Part shown: positions 31,030-38,921 of the stretch, in pieces
Layout: each line of letters starts with the position of its first letter
How positions within the stretch are numbered: the stretch's first letter is position 1
NCBI GenBank assembly: GCA_023264975.1
Contig: JAHFUS010000037.1
Coordinates: 1-40,634, forward strand
Length of the DNA: 40,634 nt
Direction: 5' to 3'
Source: Actinomycetes bacterium
Lineage (GTDB): Bacteria > Actinomycetota > Acidimicrobiia > Acidimicrobiales > GCA-2861595
Translations under genes and position numbers: made by a program
Notes under the pieces: model-generated
Seen by the model: the letters and a program-made list of their open reading frames with translations, nothing else
Told to the model about the DNA's origin: nothing
Database searches by the model: none

Positions 31030-31057
31030 GCGGGCCGAGAGGGTGGGACCGGCCCGC
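31030..31057 (+). promoter_or_regulatory. Hairpin between riboswitch and pilin: expression-platform candidate
   Basis: GCGGGCC and GGCCCGC form a 7-bp GC stem around a 14-nt loop, starting about 18 nt after the aptamer and ending 40 nt before the pilin start. No T-run follows. It may be the switch's terminator or attenuator arm; how it exchanges with the aptamer was not worked out. Confidence 0.4.
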
Positions 31058-31097
31058 ACATCCATTGACATCCACTTGAACCAAGGAGATTCCCAGA

Positions 31098-31601
31098 ATG
31101 CTCGACATGCTCCGCAAGCGCCAGGAGGACGAAGAGGGCTTCACCCTCATCGAGCTCATGGTCGTCGTCCTCATCATCGCCATCCTGCTGGCGATCGCCA
31201 TCCCGACCTTCCTCGGCGCCCGTGAGCGTGCCCAGGACCGGGCCGCCCAGTCCAACCTCCGCAACGCCCTCACGGCTGAGAAGGTCTTCTACACCGACGC
31301 CCAGGCATACACCACCGACAGCGGCGCCGGCGCCATCAAGGGCATCGAGCCCTCGCTGACCTTCGCCGCCGCCGCCGCCCCCGCCACCGTCGGCACCATC
31401 TACATCGACGTCGTTGCCAACGGCACCACGGCCGATGCCATCGTGACCCTCGGTGCCAAGAGCGCCTCCGGCAAGTGCTACTACCTCAAGGACGTCGCCA
31501 CGGTCGGTACCACCGCCACTATCGCCGGCACCTTCTACGGCGGCGGCACCACCACGTGCGCCGCAGTCGCTCCGGCTCAGGCCACGGGTGCCAAGTGGTA
31601 G
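31098..31601 (+). CDS. pilA: Type IV pilin, copy 1
   Basis: A 167-residue prepilin. The 14-residue leader (RKRQEDEEG end) is cut after Gly14, giving mature Phe1 and the essential Glu5 (FTLIELMVVVLIIAILLAIA). The helix continues through ARERAQDRAAQSNLRNALTAEKVFYTDAQ, typical of actinobacterial and clostridial pilins. The globular part is rich in Ala, Thr and Gly, with only two cysteines (127 and 154), which probably form the C-terminal disulfide loop. AAGGAG at 31083-31088 lies 9 nt before the ATG. Expression is likely governed by the upstream riboswitch. It differs from the second copy at only five positions: D11, V63, S86, K121 and I142 here. Confidence 0.95.
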   Translation: MLDMLRKRQEDEEGFTLIELMVVVLIIAILLAIAIPTFLGARERAQDRAAQSNLRNALTAEKVFYTDAQAYTTDSGAGAIKGIEPSLTFAAAAAPATVGTIYIDVVANGTTADAIVTLGAKSASGKCYYLKDVATVGTTATIAGTFYGGGTTTCAAVAPAQATGAKW

Positions 31602-31630
31602 TCGGTTGAACCTCAGCGTCTGACGTAGGA

Positions 31631-31658
31631 AACGGGAGCGGCCTCGGCCGCTCCCGTT
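31631..31658 (+). terminator. Terminator hairpin after pilin copy 1
   Basis: AACGGGAGCGGCC pairs perfectly with GGCCGCTCCCGTT (13 bp) around TC, followed by TTC. It begins 29 nt after the stop. The following 204 nt up to the second pilin hold no gene; only the last 35 nt or so repeat the leader of the first copy. Confidence 0.8.
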
Positions 31659-31862
31659 TCGCGGCCGGGTCGTGCCACCTGTTCGGACTGCGGCCCGCGA
31701 TCCCCGACGAACGCTCAACCCAAGTTCCTTTGTACCGAGAACGTCAGAGCAACTGCGTGTTGGTCGTCCTCGTCCCGCACTAACTGAGGAATTCCAGAGG
31801 TCTGATCCAGCTCGACGGGATTGCTATCCATCGATATCCATTGAACCAAGGAGAACTTCCGA

Positions 31863-32366
31863 ATGCTCGACATGCTGCGAAAGCGCCAGGAGAACGAAGA
31901 GGGCTTCACCCTCATCGAGCTCATGGTCGTCGTCCTCATCATCGCCATCCTTCTGGCCATCGCCATCCCGACCTTCCTCGGCGCCCGTGAGCGTGCCCAG
32001 GACCGGGCCGCCCAGTCCAACCTCCGCAACGCCCTCACGGCTGAGAAGATCTTCTACACCGACGCCCAGGCCTATACCACCGACAGCGGCGCCGGCGCCA
32101 TCAAGGGCATCGAGCCTGCGCTGACCTTCGCCGCCGCCGCCGCTCCCGCCACCGTCGGCACCATCTACATCGACGTCGTTGCCAACGGCACCACGGCCGA
32201 TGCCATCGTGACCCTCGGTGCCCAGAGCGCCTCCGGCAAGTGCTACTACCTCAAGGACGTCGCCACGGTCGGTACCACCGCCACCGCCGCCGGCACCTTC
32301 TACGGCGGCGGCACCACCACGTGCGCCGCAGTCGCTCCGGCTCAGGCCACAGGTGCCAAGTGGTAG
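31863..32366 (+). CDS. pilA: Type IV pilin, copy 2
   Basis: A 167-residue prepilin identical to the first copy except for D11N, V63I, S86A, K121Q and I142A. Leader, Glu5, helix and the two cysteines are conserved. A CCAAGGAGA ribosome-binding site precedes the ATG, and the CATCGATATCC-TTGAACC leader bases are close to those of copy 1, but the riboswitch is absent. Its promoter is unclear: TCAA, 15 nt, ACCGAGAA (about 31714) is a weak sigma-28-like match. It may provide a cyclic-di-GMP-independent pilin supply. The near identity, including the downstream terminator, indicates recent duplication or ongoing gene conversion. Confidence 0.95.
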   Translation: MLDMLRKRQENEEGFTLIELMVVVLIIAILLAIAIPTFLGARERAQDRAAQSNLRNALTAEKIFYTDAQAYTTDSGAGAIKGIEPALTFAAAAAPATVGTIYIDVVANGTTADAIVTLGAQSASGKCYYLKDVATVGTTATAAGTFYGGGTTTCAAVAPAQATGAKW

Positions 32367-32395
32367 TCGGTTGAACCTCAGCGTCTGACGTAGGA

Positions 32396-32423
32396 AACGG
32401 GAGCGGCCTCGGCCGCTCCTGTT
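32396..32423 (+). terminator. Terminator hairpin after pilin copy 2
   Basis: The same 13-bp hairpin as after copy 1, with one C-to-T change producing a G-T pair. The 50 or so bases between stop and hairpin are also identical to those after copy 1. Confidence 0.8.
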
Positions 32424-32450
32424 GCGCGATACGCCTGCAGCCCGTCCCCC

Positions 32451-34319
32451 TCAACCGGACCGTTCGGCGACGAGCGCGGCAACGACCTCGGGGCTCAGCA
32501 CCTGCTCGGCGCGGGCAATGAGCGGTCTGGCGGTCGCTTCGTCGCCGTGACGGACGGCGATGGCGGCGAGGGCTGTGAGGGCCCGAGCCGACCACGGGTT
32601 CCGTTCCAGCGCCTGCTCGAACGCCCGTCTCGCCCCGTCTTCCCGGCCGAGCACCAGCTCCACGTCACCGAGGTTGTTCCAGTTCGTTGCAATCGCCGGG
32701 TCGCGATCCACCGCCTCGGCTAGCCGGGAGAGGGACTGGCGCTGCAGCTCCTGGCGGTGAGCGGCATTGGCCTCCATGCTTGCGCGGAAGAAGAGGATCT
32801 GCCCGAGTTTGGACACCGGCTCCGGCCAGGGGGAGAGGTCGTCGGCTGCTGCACGCCCCTGCGCGATGGAGAAGTCGAGGTTCGCCTGGTCAAGACGGAA
32901 GTCACCCACCACGAGCCGGCCAGCGCCCAGCAGCGCCAGAAAGACGAGGACGCCCGTCGCCGGTAGAAGCGCCAAGCGCCGCCGCCGCGTGCCGTGCAGG
33001 GGCCCGGCTGCTCCCAGGGCGAGGAAGGCGAGGGGTGTGGTGCCGAACGACTGGGGTTGCATTATGTGCAGGGCCAGGATGCCGACGGCGCACCACAGGA
33101 GCGGCCCTCGGGCCCGCCGGAGGGCGAGGAGGAGGAACCCTGACAGGGTCACGAGCCCCAACGGTCCGGTCGTCACGGCGTACTCGACGAACAGGTTGTG
33201 GGCGTCGAGGAAGACGGTCTCGGGATCGCCACTGGCCATCCGGGCGGTCCGGCGGGGGCTGGTCGCCTCGACGAAGCGGCCTGGCCCGTAGCCGAGGGCG
33301 GGACGGTCCGCCAGGGCATGGAGCCCGCTGCGCCAGTTCTGGGCCCGGTTGTACAGCTCGCCCTCGCTGGCCGACTGGAGCTTCTGCACCACGGTCGGAG
33401 AGTCGGTGTGTTCGGTGAGGAGGGGCCCGAGAACGAGGGCGCCGAGAAATCCGACGGTCAGGCAACCCATAAATGCGGCACTCGGAGCCCGTGGCCGCCG
33501 CCCCACGACGCATCCGGTCACCGCGACGAGCGCCAGGAGGCCGAAGCGGCTGCCCGAGAGCTGCAGGGCTGCCCCTACTGCTACAGCGGCGGATGCCCAT
33601 CGCCCCGGCCGGTCGAGGAACCGGGCGGCGATGATGGCGCTACCCCCCGCTAGAAGCGCTCCGAGGTGCACCGGGTTGCCCAGCAGCCCGTAGGCGCCCC
33701 GGACGGGAGACAACCCCAGCGATCGAAGGTCGAGTGCCTCCTGTGCCAGCGCGACCACGACGTTCACGAGCACGGCAGCGAGAATGCCCCGCTGGACATC
33801 GTCGCGTCCCTGCTGGTCAAGGGAGCGGCCAATGGCCCACGCTCCAGCCATGCCCGCGACCATGACCAGGCCTGCGCCGAAACCGTACGGACCGAACAGC
33901 GCCATCGACGGCTGGCGGGCAACGAGGGCGGACAAGCCCGCGACGCCGAGGAAGGCGGAAGCGAAGGCAGCGGCGCGGTCGTGCCGGAGGATTAGCGGCA
34001 CGAGGCGGGGTATGCCAACCGCGCTGAGGAGTAGCACGATTGCGAGCCGGGGGCTCCAGAACGGGGAATTGACGTTCGGCGAGTAGGCGATCGGCAGGAC
34101 GAAGGCCACCGTCGCGGCGAACAGGCCCAAGCCTGTCCGCGTGGGAGTTCTGGGGGTTGCAGCTTCCGACTCCGGCTCCGTGCGCGACTGATCGGCTCCG
34201 GCATCCACGCCCCCAGACCCTAGCCACGGTGGAAGGTCCCGAGGCCGTTGACGGGCGAGGCCCGCTTGCCTCTTGCCCGGTCCTCCGCCGGCAGTTCCAG
34301 GAGTCACGTGCGCGGTCAA
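32451..34319 (-). CDS. O-antigen-ligase-like membrane protein with C-terminal TPR; candidate pilin glycosyltransferase
   Basis: A 622-residue polytopic membrane protein of the Wzy/WaaL/PglL type. About a dozen hydrophobic segments span residues 65-460. The large periplasmic loop (residues about 300-370) contains NRAQNWRSGLHALADRPALGYGPGRF and FLDAHNLFVEYAVTTGPLGL, the family's conserved Arg-rich and HN..E motifs. Residues about 530-615 form a TPR-like pair (NWNNLGDVELVLGREDGARR). Enzymes of this fold either ligate O-antigen or transfer glycans to pilin Ser/Thr. Its place between pilin and prepilin peptidase genes favours pilin O-glycosylation, an inference. The start is uncertain: TTG at 34319 is used, with GTG at 34307 possible. 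It converges on pilin copy 2. Confidence 0.75.
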   Translation of the reverse strand: MTAHVTPGTAGGGPGKRQAGLARQRPRDLPPWLGSGGVDAGADQSRTEPESEAATPRTPTRTGLGLFAATVAFVLPIAYSPNVNSPFWSPRLAIVLLLSAVGIPRLVPLILRHDRAAAFASAFLGVAGLSALVARQPSMALFGPYGFGAGLVMVAGMAGAWAIGRSLDQQGRDDVQRGILAAVLVNVVVALAQEALDLRSLGLSPVRGAYGLLGNPVHLGALLAGGSAIIAARFLDRPGRWASAAVAVGAALQLSGSRFGLLALVAVTGCVVGRRPRAPSAAFMGCLTVGFLGALVLGPLLTEHTDSPTVVQKLQSASEGELYNRAQNWRSGLHALADRPALGYGPGRFVEATSPRRTARMASGDPETVFLDAHNLFVEYAVTTGPLGLVTLSGFLLLALRRARGPLLWCAVGILALHIMQPQSFGTTPLAFLALGAAGPLHGTRRRRLALLPATGVLVFLALLGAGRLVVGDFRLDQANLDFSIAQGRAAADDLSPWPEPVSKLGQILFFRASMEANAAHRQELQRQSLSRLAEAVDRDPAIATNWNNLGDVELVLGREDGARRAFEQALERNPWSARALTALAAIAVRHGDEATARPLIARAEQVLSPEVVAALVAERSG

Positions 34320-34413
34320 GGCCTGTTCGCAAACCGAACACCCGTCAAGTCAACGCAACCAGCTGGTAGTCAGCTGAGAAGTTGGCTGTAGCAAGAACGA
34401 AACTGTCGAGACT

Positions 34414-34433
34414 GGGGCCCTTCGGGGCGCCCC
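34414..34433. terminator. Hairpin with TTCG loop between the ligase gene and pilD
   Basis: GGGGCCC, TTCG and GGGC(G)CCCC form a compact stem with one bulged base, followed by CCTTCTT. It is in the 141-nt divergent gap, 13 nt before the pilD -10 element. It could stop read-through transcription entering from either side. Confidence 0.35.
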
Positions 34434-34445
34434 CTTCTTGCGTCC

Positions 34446-34451
34446 TACGCT
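34446..34451 (+). promoter_or_regulatory. -10 element of pilD, near-leaderless
   Basis: TACGCT lies 9 nt before the pilD ATG. This is the housekeeping-type hexamer also seen before queA, not the sigma-28-like type. Confidence 0.45.
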
Positions 34452-34460
34452 CACCGGATT

Positions 34461-35231
34461 ATGACCGCCTTTCTCGCCATCACCTGCGCCATCCTCGGGC
34501 TCGCCGTCGGGTCGTTCCTCAACGTCGTCATCGCCCGGGTCCCGAAGAAGGAGTCCGTGGTCACCCCGCGGTCCCGCTGTCCCGGGTGTGCAACCCCCAT
34601 CGCCCCGCGGGACAACGTGCCAGTCGTCTCCTGGCTCCTCCTGCGGGCGAAGTGCCGGACCTGCGGTGAGCCGATCTCGGCCCGCTACCCCCTCGTCGAG
34701 CTGGGCACCGCCGTGCTGTTCGGTGTGGTTGCCGCCCGGATCGGAGCGCATGCCGAACTCCCGGCGTTCCTGGTGGTCACCGCCGGCCTGGTGGCGATCT
34801 CGGCCGTGGACCTGGAAAAGTTCATCGTCCCGAACCGGATCCTCTACCCGACGCTGTTCATCGCCGCCCCGCTCCTGCTGGCGGCGGCAGTGATCGACGG
34901 CGACTGGTCCCAGGCGCGTACCGCAGCGATCGGCGGCGTGCTGGGATTCGGGCTGTTGCTGGTGATCCACCTGGTCAGCCCCGCCGGCATGGGGTTCGGT
35001 GACGTCCGCCTGGCCGGCCTCATCGGGATGACTGTCGGCTGGTTGTCGGTCGGTGAAGTCCTGGTGGCCCTGTTCCTCGCGTTCCTCCTCGCCGCTGTGG
35101 TGGGTGTCGGCCTGATCCTCGTCGGGGTCAAGGGCCGCAAGGACAAGGTCCCGTTCGGGCCGTTCCTCGCCGGCGGTGCTCTGCTCGCCGTGCTGTTCGG
35201 CGCCCAGATCCTGGACTGGTACCGCATCTGA
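34461..35231 (+). CDS. pilD: PilD, prepilin peptidase / N-methyltransferase
   Basis: PilD cuts the leader from prepilins after Gly and usually methylates the new N-terminal Phe. The 256-residue product is a polytopic membrane protein. The N-terminal loop has two CxxC pairs (CPGCATPI and CRTCGEPI) with RYPLVELGTAVLF. The two catalytic aspartates are in SAVDLEKFIVPN and GMGFGDVRLAGLIG, the family's hallmarks. About eight hydrophobic segments follow the loop. Its substrates here are the two pilins and the three downstream minor-pilin-type proteins. The start is the ATG at 34461. Confidence 0.95.
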   Translation: MTAFLAITCAILGLAVGSFLNVVIARVPKKESVVTPRSRCPGCATPIAPRDNVPVVSWLLLRAKCRTCGEPISARYPLVELGTAVLFGVVAARIGAHAELPAFLVVTAGLVAISAVDLEKFIVPNRILYPTLFIAAPLLLAAAVIDGDWSQARTAAIGGVLGFGLLLVIHLVSPAGMGFGDVRLAGLIGMTVGWLSVGEVLVALFLAFLLAAVVGVGLILVGVKGRKDKVPFGPFLAGGALLAVLFGAQILDWYRI

Positions 35232-35284
35232 ATCCCGGGATGGCATCGGGTGAAGGCGCCGGTTGCAAGTCGGGGGGAAGGCGC

Positions 35285-35312
35285 TCAATCTCGGTCTCGC
35301 AGCTGCCGATAC
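35285..35312 (+). promoter_or_regulatory. Sigma-28/WhiG-like promoter of the minor-pilin operon
   Basis: TCAA, 16 nt, GCCGATAC, in the 91-nt gap between pilD and the first minor-pilin gene. The -10 ends 10 nt before the ATG. GAGAGG lies between them, partly within the likely leader. Confidence 0.6.
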
Positions 35313-35322
35313 CCGAGAGGTC

Positions 35323-36615
35323 ATGCAGATCCGGAGCCATCGCCGGCGTCCCCGTTCTGACGAGGGCGGTTTCACCGTTCTCGAGCTGTCCGTCGCCCTC
35401 GGCCTCGCCGCCTTCGTGTTCGCCGCACTCGCCTCGCTGCTCGGCGCCAGCCTTCGCACGCTGGCTGTCCAGAAGGCAAGGACGCAGGGCAACGAGGTGG
35501 CCACCCAGGGCATCGAGGAACTTCAGCGGCTCGCCTATCCCTCGTTGGGAGTTTGCGCCAGCGCCCCGAACCCGCCGAGCGATTTCGCCCTTCGGGCCGC
35601 CCCGCTGAACTGCCCGAGCCCGGTTCCCTCCAACTACGGCGAGGATCCCTGCAACGTGACGGTCACCGGAGCCGGCGTTCCCAAGCCCGTCTACTCGTGC
35701 ATCCGGAACAACATCACGTACAACGTGCGCCGCTACGTCGCATGGGGAGACCCCGGTCAGACAACCAAGCGCATGGCCGTGTTCGTGGACTGGACCGACA
35801 CCGTGGGGCTGCACGAGGTGTCCCAGCAGAGTTCGCTGCGTTCGCCCGGTCAGTCGGACCTGTTCGGGCTCGAGCCGCCCAAGTTCAGCGGTATCCCGAC
35901 TGCGAACCCGTCGACCGTTAAAGTGAACCCTGACGGCACGCTTCAGGCGGGGGCGACCGTCTCGCTGGCCGCCACGACCTTGAACCTCGTCAGCACCGAC
36001 AAGGTCTTCGCAGTCTTCAACACCATCGATGCCGACGGCAGCGAGACTTCATCGTCGAAGATGCTCAGCTCGGGAGACGGCAACAACTGGACGGGCACCA
36101 TCGGCCCGTCGGACGGGTTCAAGTTCGGCCCCGGGACGATGTTCTACACGTTCACTGCCATCCGGGCGTCCGACGGTAAGGCCAACTCGACCTTCACCGA
36201 AGGGACGAACAAGTTCTGTTCTCCCCCGGACGAGACCTGCAGCGGCAGCCAGTACCCCAAACTCACTTCTGTGGCGGTCGCCCCCTCGTCGGCCGGCCCG
36301 AACGTCGGCGTCGACGCCGCCGGCACTCTGCAGCCCGATCGCATCGATTTCACGGCCACGACGACGAACACCTTGCCGTCGGACCGGGTGGGCGTGACGT
36401 TCCAGACATCGGCCGGCGCAGTCACCGCCCTGCTGCAGTCGACGTCGCCGACATGCGACGCCACCACGACCTGCACCTGGAGCGGGAGCGTCAGCAAGAA
36501 CTCGGGGTACGGCTTCGCCGCCGGAACCCGCAAGTTCTACTTCTCGGTGAACCAGGTCGCAGGCGGCGCCACCGCCACTCTCGCCTCCTCCGATGTGACC
36601 TTCGAGCTCCGATGA
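35323..36615 (+). CDS. Minor-pilin-type protein (PilV-like)
   Basis: A 430-residue protein with a class III signal: basic leader RSHRRRPRSDEGG, cut before FTVLELSVALGLAAFVFAALA, with Glu5 intact. The long hydrophobic helix is followed by a large extracellular part with four or more cysteines and two repeating Ig-like or beta-sandwich stretches (GTLQAGATVSLAATTLNLVS..., FYTFTAIRASDGKANSTF and DRIDFTATTTNTLPSDRVGV). It is probably a tip or adhesive minor pilin. ATG at 35323 is used; the frame is open 60 nt further upstream. It overlaps the next gene by 4 nt (ATGA). Confidence 0.82.
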   Translation: MQIRSHRRRPRSDEGGFTVLELSVALGLAAFVFAALASLLGASLRTLAVQKARTQGNEVATQGIEELQRLAYPSLGVCASAPNPPSDFALRAAPLNCPSPVPSNYGEDPCNVTVTGAGVPKPVYSCIRNNITYNVRRYVAWGDPGQTTKRMAVFVDWTDTVGLHEVSQQSSLRSPGQSDLFGLEPPKFSGIPTANPSTVKVNPDGTLQAGATVSLAATTLNLVSTDKVFAVFNTIDADGSETSSSKMLSSGDGNNWTGTIGPSDGFKFGPGTMFYTFTAIRASDGKANSTFTEGTNKFCSPPDETCSGSQYPKLTSVAVAPSSAGPNVGVDAAGTLQPDRIDFTATTTNTLPSDRVGVTFQTSAGAVTALLQSTSPTCDATTTCTWSGSVSKNSGYGFAAGTRKFYFSVNQVAGGATATLASSDVTFELR

Positions 36616-37238
36616 GGCGCGACGACGACGACGGCTTCACCCTCGTGGAGCTGGCGGTGGTGATGCTGCTCCTTTCGATCGTCACCGCGATGCTGTACGG
36701 CTTCCTCGACGGGACGTCGAACGCCACCGCTCGCATCGCCTTGCACACGCGGGCGCAACGCGACGCCGAGCTGGCGATGCGCACAATCACCCAGGACCTC
36801 AGGGCGGCGAGCCCCATCCTCAGCGCCCCCTGCGGTAGCTACGCCAACTGCATGACCTTCGAGGTGCAGCGGGCGGCCCAGACAGGCCACGCCTGCGAGA
36901 AGACGGTGATCGGGTATGCACTCGCCAGCGGCGCGCTGCAGCGCAGCCTCACGGAGAACACGTGGACCGGCGCGTCGTGCGCGGTCACCCGGACGGTCGA
37001 CAACCTTCCCATCCTGACGTCGGTGGTGAATGCCACCGTCGCCCCGACGACACCGTTGTTCGTCTACTACGACAACAAGGGTGTGGTGCTCGACCCCTCG
37101 ACGCAGGCCACGACGCTCGTCAAGAAGCCCTCGCAGGGCGGCACCGCGTCCATCAAGGTGAGCTTTGTGGTCCGCTACAAGAGCAACGCCCCGGTGCTGA
37201 CGCTGTCGAGCCTGGCGGCGCTGCGGAACAGTCGGTAG
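36612..37238 (+). CDS. Minor-pilin-type protein (PilW-like)
   Basis: A 208-residue protein with an acidic, very short leader MRRDDDDG before FTLVELAVVMLLLSIVTAML, Glu5 present. The domain after the helix has TRAQRDAELAMRTITQDLRAASP, a common feature in PilW/GspJ-type pseudopilins, and three or four cysteines (CGSYANC, HACEKT, GASCAV). It overlaps the preceding gene and is followed 8 nt later by the next, so all three are one operon. Likely part of the pilus-initiation complex. Confidence 0.82.
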   Translation: MRRDDDDGFTLVELAVVMLLLSIVTAMLYGFLDGTSNATARIALHTRAQRDAELAMRTITQDLRAASPILSAPCGSYANCMTFEVQRAAQTGHACEKTVIGYALASGALQRSLTENTWTGASCAVTRTVDNLPILTSVVNATVAPTTPLFVYYDNKGVVLDPSTQATTLVKKPSQGGTASIKVSFVVRYKSNAPVLTLSSLAALRNSR

Positions 37239-37246
37239 GAGACGTC

Positions 37247-38641
37247 ATGAGAACGTGGTCGAAGCAACGCGACGAGCGGGGCAGCATCCCGATCTTCCTC
37301 GGTGTGATGGTGGTGGCGACTGCGCTGATCTTCACTACTGTGGACGTCGTCCAGCTCGGCCTCCGGACGACCCGTCGGGCGGGTGACTCGGCCAACGCTC
37401 TGCAGGTCGCCGACGCCGGCGTGAATGACGCTATTCAGCAGGCGCCGACGGTGCCGAGGACGACGCTCACGTTCACCCGAAGCGGCACGCTCGGGACGAG
37501 CGGGTCGTACACCTACACGGCGTCGCGGGACCCGGCTCGGCGGGACCTGTGGCACATCGACGTTCTCGGTACGGACAGCACCGGGGTGCGCCGCCGGATA
37601 AAAGCAGATGCGCTTCCTTCCAGCCTGTTCAACTCCCCGCTGTTCGTGAACTCGACCCTCGACCTGTCGTCGGGCGTGTCGCTCGACAGCTTCACCAACG
37701 GTACGAGCAAGGCGGGCATGTGCACCGGCAAGGGAGTCATCGGCACAAATTCGCCGGCGACCATGACCTTCGGCAGCAACGGACAGGGCCAGGGCGTCAA
37801 CAACTGCCAGAAGCTGCTCGGCCTCAACCCCTTGTGGGACTACTCCATGGACGGGTGCACGTCGTTCGGCGACGGGAGCCAGGCGCTTCCGCCCATCGGC
37901 ACCGGCAAGTGCCCGCCGGCCCCCGACACGTTCAAGACGCCGCCGAAGCCGTTCACCCCGGCCACCGTGTACCCGCCCGGGACGGCGCTTACCAATCCGA
38001 AGCCGGCGGACTTCCTGGGAACCGCCAACCAGACCCTGGTCTGCGACCCGTTGCAGCTGCCTATCACGACCGCCAGCACGAAAAGCGTCCAGTCGCTTGT
38101 CGGCGGCAAGATCTACTACTTCAAGTCGATCGTCCTGAAGGACGGCTGCACCGTCAGCAGTCCCGTGCTCCTGCCGGCCGCAGCTGGTGGCGGCACGGAT
38201 CCCGAGAATCCCGTCATCCTCTATGCCGACACCCGGGTCGACATCGGCAACCCGAATGGGCAGGGCGGCTCCATCAACAAGCCGCCCGCCACCACAACGG
38301 CATGCGGCAACACGGCTGTGTCGACCGTCGTCGACGGCAAGGCCAACCCAGCGTACTACTACTGCCCCTTGTGGACGGCAGGTCTGCGTATCCGCATGAT
38401 CAGCGGCTCCTCCAACCTGGTGAACATCCGTTCCAGCGGCACCCAGTTCTGGGGTTCCATCGAGGTGCCGACGGGAACCATGACGCTCACCGGATCGCAG
38501 ATCGAGGTCTGGGGGGCGGCTGCTTCCAACACGGCGAGCTCCAACGCCCAGTTCACCTGGCACTTCGACGACGCGCTGACCGTGATTTCCAACGGCCAGT
38601 ATGGCCTCTCCGAGTGGCGGGAAGAGCCGCTGCCCGCCTGA
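37247..38641 (+). CDS. PilX-like pilus assembly protein with large C-terminal domain
   Basis: A 464-residue protein with a short basic N-terminus (MRTWSKQRDERG) and one hydrophobic helix (SIPIFLGVMVVATALIFTTV). It lacks Glu5 in the class III site, as PilX-like proteins often do. The helix continues ANALQVADAGVNDAIQQA, which is the PilX-type AxxxAExG.. stretch. The rest is a large Gly/Ser/Thr-rich beta region with several cysteines; its last third (WTAGLRIRMISGSSNLVNIR and FWGSIEVPTGTMTLTG) resembles the repeats seen in DUF7305-like surface proteins. An exported pilus-associated or tip protein is likely; the exact role is unknown. Confidence 0.72.
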   Translation: MRTWSKQRDERGSIPIFLGVMVVATALIFTTVDVVQLGLRTTRRAGDSANALQVADAGVNDAIQQAPTVPRTTLTFTRSGTLGTSGSYTYTASRDPARRDLWHIDVLGTDSTGVRRRIKADALPSSLFNSPLFVNSTLDLSSGVSLDSFTNGTSKAGMCTGKGVIGTNSPATMTFGSNGQGQGVNNCQKLLGLNPLWDYSMDGCTSFGDGSQALPPIGTGKCPPAPDTFKTPPKPFTPATVYPPGTALTNPKPADFLGTANQTLVCDPLQLPITTASTKSVQSLVGGKIYYFKSIVLKDGCTVSSPVLLPAAAGGGTDPENPVILYADTRVDIGNPNGQGGSINKPPATTTACGNTAVSTVVDGKANPAYYYCPLWTAGLRIRMISGSSNLVNIRSSGTQFWGSIEVPTGTMTLTGSQIEVWGAAASNTASSNAQFTWHFDDALTVISNGQYGLSEWREEPLPA

Positions 38642-38675
38642 CGAGGCTAGAAGTCCACGAGGGGGAGCGTGACGG

Positions 38676-38681
38676 TAGCGT
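38676..38681 (+). promoter_or_regulatory. -10 element of the AbrB-like antitoxin gene, leaderless
   Basis: TAGCGT lies 6 nt before the ATG at 38688, and no ribosome-binding sequence is present. Confidence 0.4.
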
Positions 38682-38687
38682 TCTGGT

Positions 38688-38921
38688 ATGAGAACTACCA
38701 TCGACAAGGCGGGTCGGGTGGTGCTGCCCCGGCGACTCCGCGACCAGTTGGGGCTGGAGGCGGGGCCGGCGGAAGTCACTGTCGATGGCGCCGGCCTGAG
38801 GATCGAAGCGGTGGCCGGCGACGGGTTGACCGAAGAGCAGGGACTGCTCGTCGTCCCGGCGGGGGGCGGCGTGCTCGCCGATGACCAGGTCCGGCGGCTC
38901 CGCCATGCCGACCAGGGCTGA
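38688..38921 (+). CDS. AbrB/SpoVT-type antitoxin
   Basis: A 77-residue protein with the swapped-hairpin AbrB domain at its start (MRTTIDKAGRVVLPRRLRDQ, then LGLEAGPAEVTVDGAGLRIEAV). This is the usual DNA-binding antitoxin partner of VapC toxins, and it normally represses its own operon. The C-terminal 30 residues should contact the toxin. The downstream toxin frame overlaps its stop but is truncated, so this is probably an orphan antitoxin. It sits between the minor-pilin operon and pilM, inside the pilus locus. Confidence 0.85.
   Translation: MRTTIDKAGRVVLPRRLRDQLGLEAGPAEVTVDGAGLRIEAVAGDGLTEEQGLLVVPAGGGVLADDQVRRLRHADQG

Noticed and set aside
31602-31862. A second cyclic-di-GMP riboswitch before pilin copy 2
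   Set aside because: The GGCAAACC and CGCAAAGCC motifs are absent; only the last bases before the start resemble the leader of copy 1.
34414-34433. A riboswitch upstream of pilD
   Set aside because: Only one short TTCG-capped hairpin is seen, upstream of the -10 element, so it would not be in the pilD transcript.
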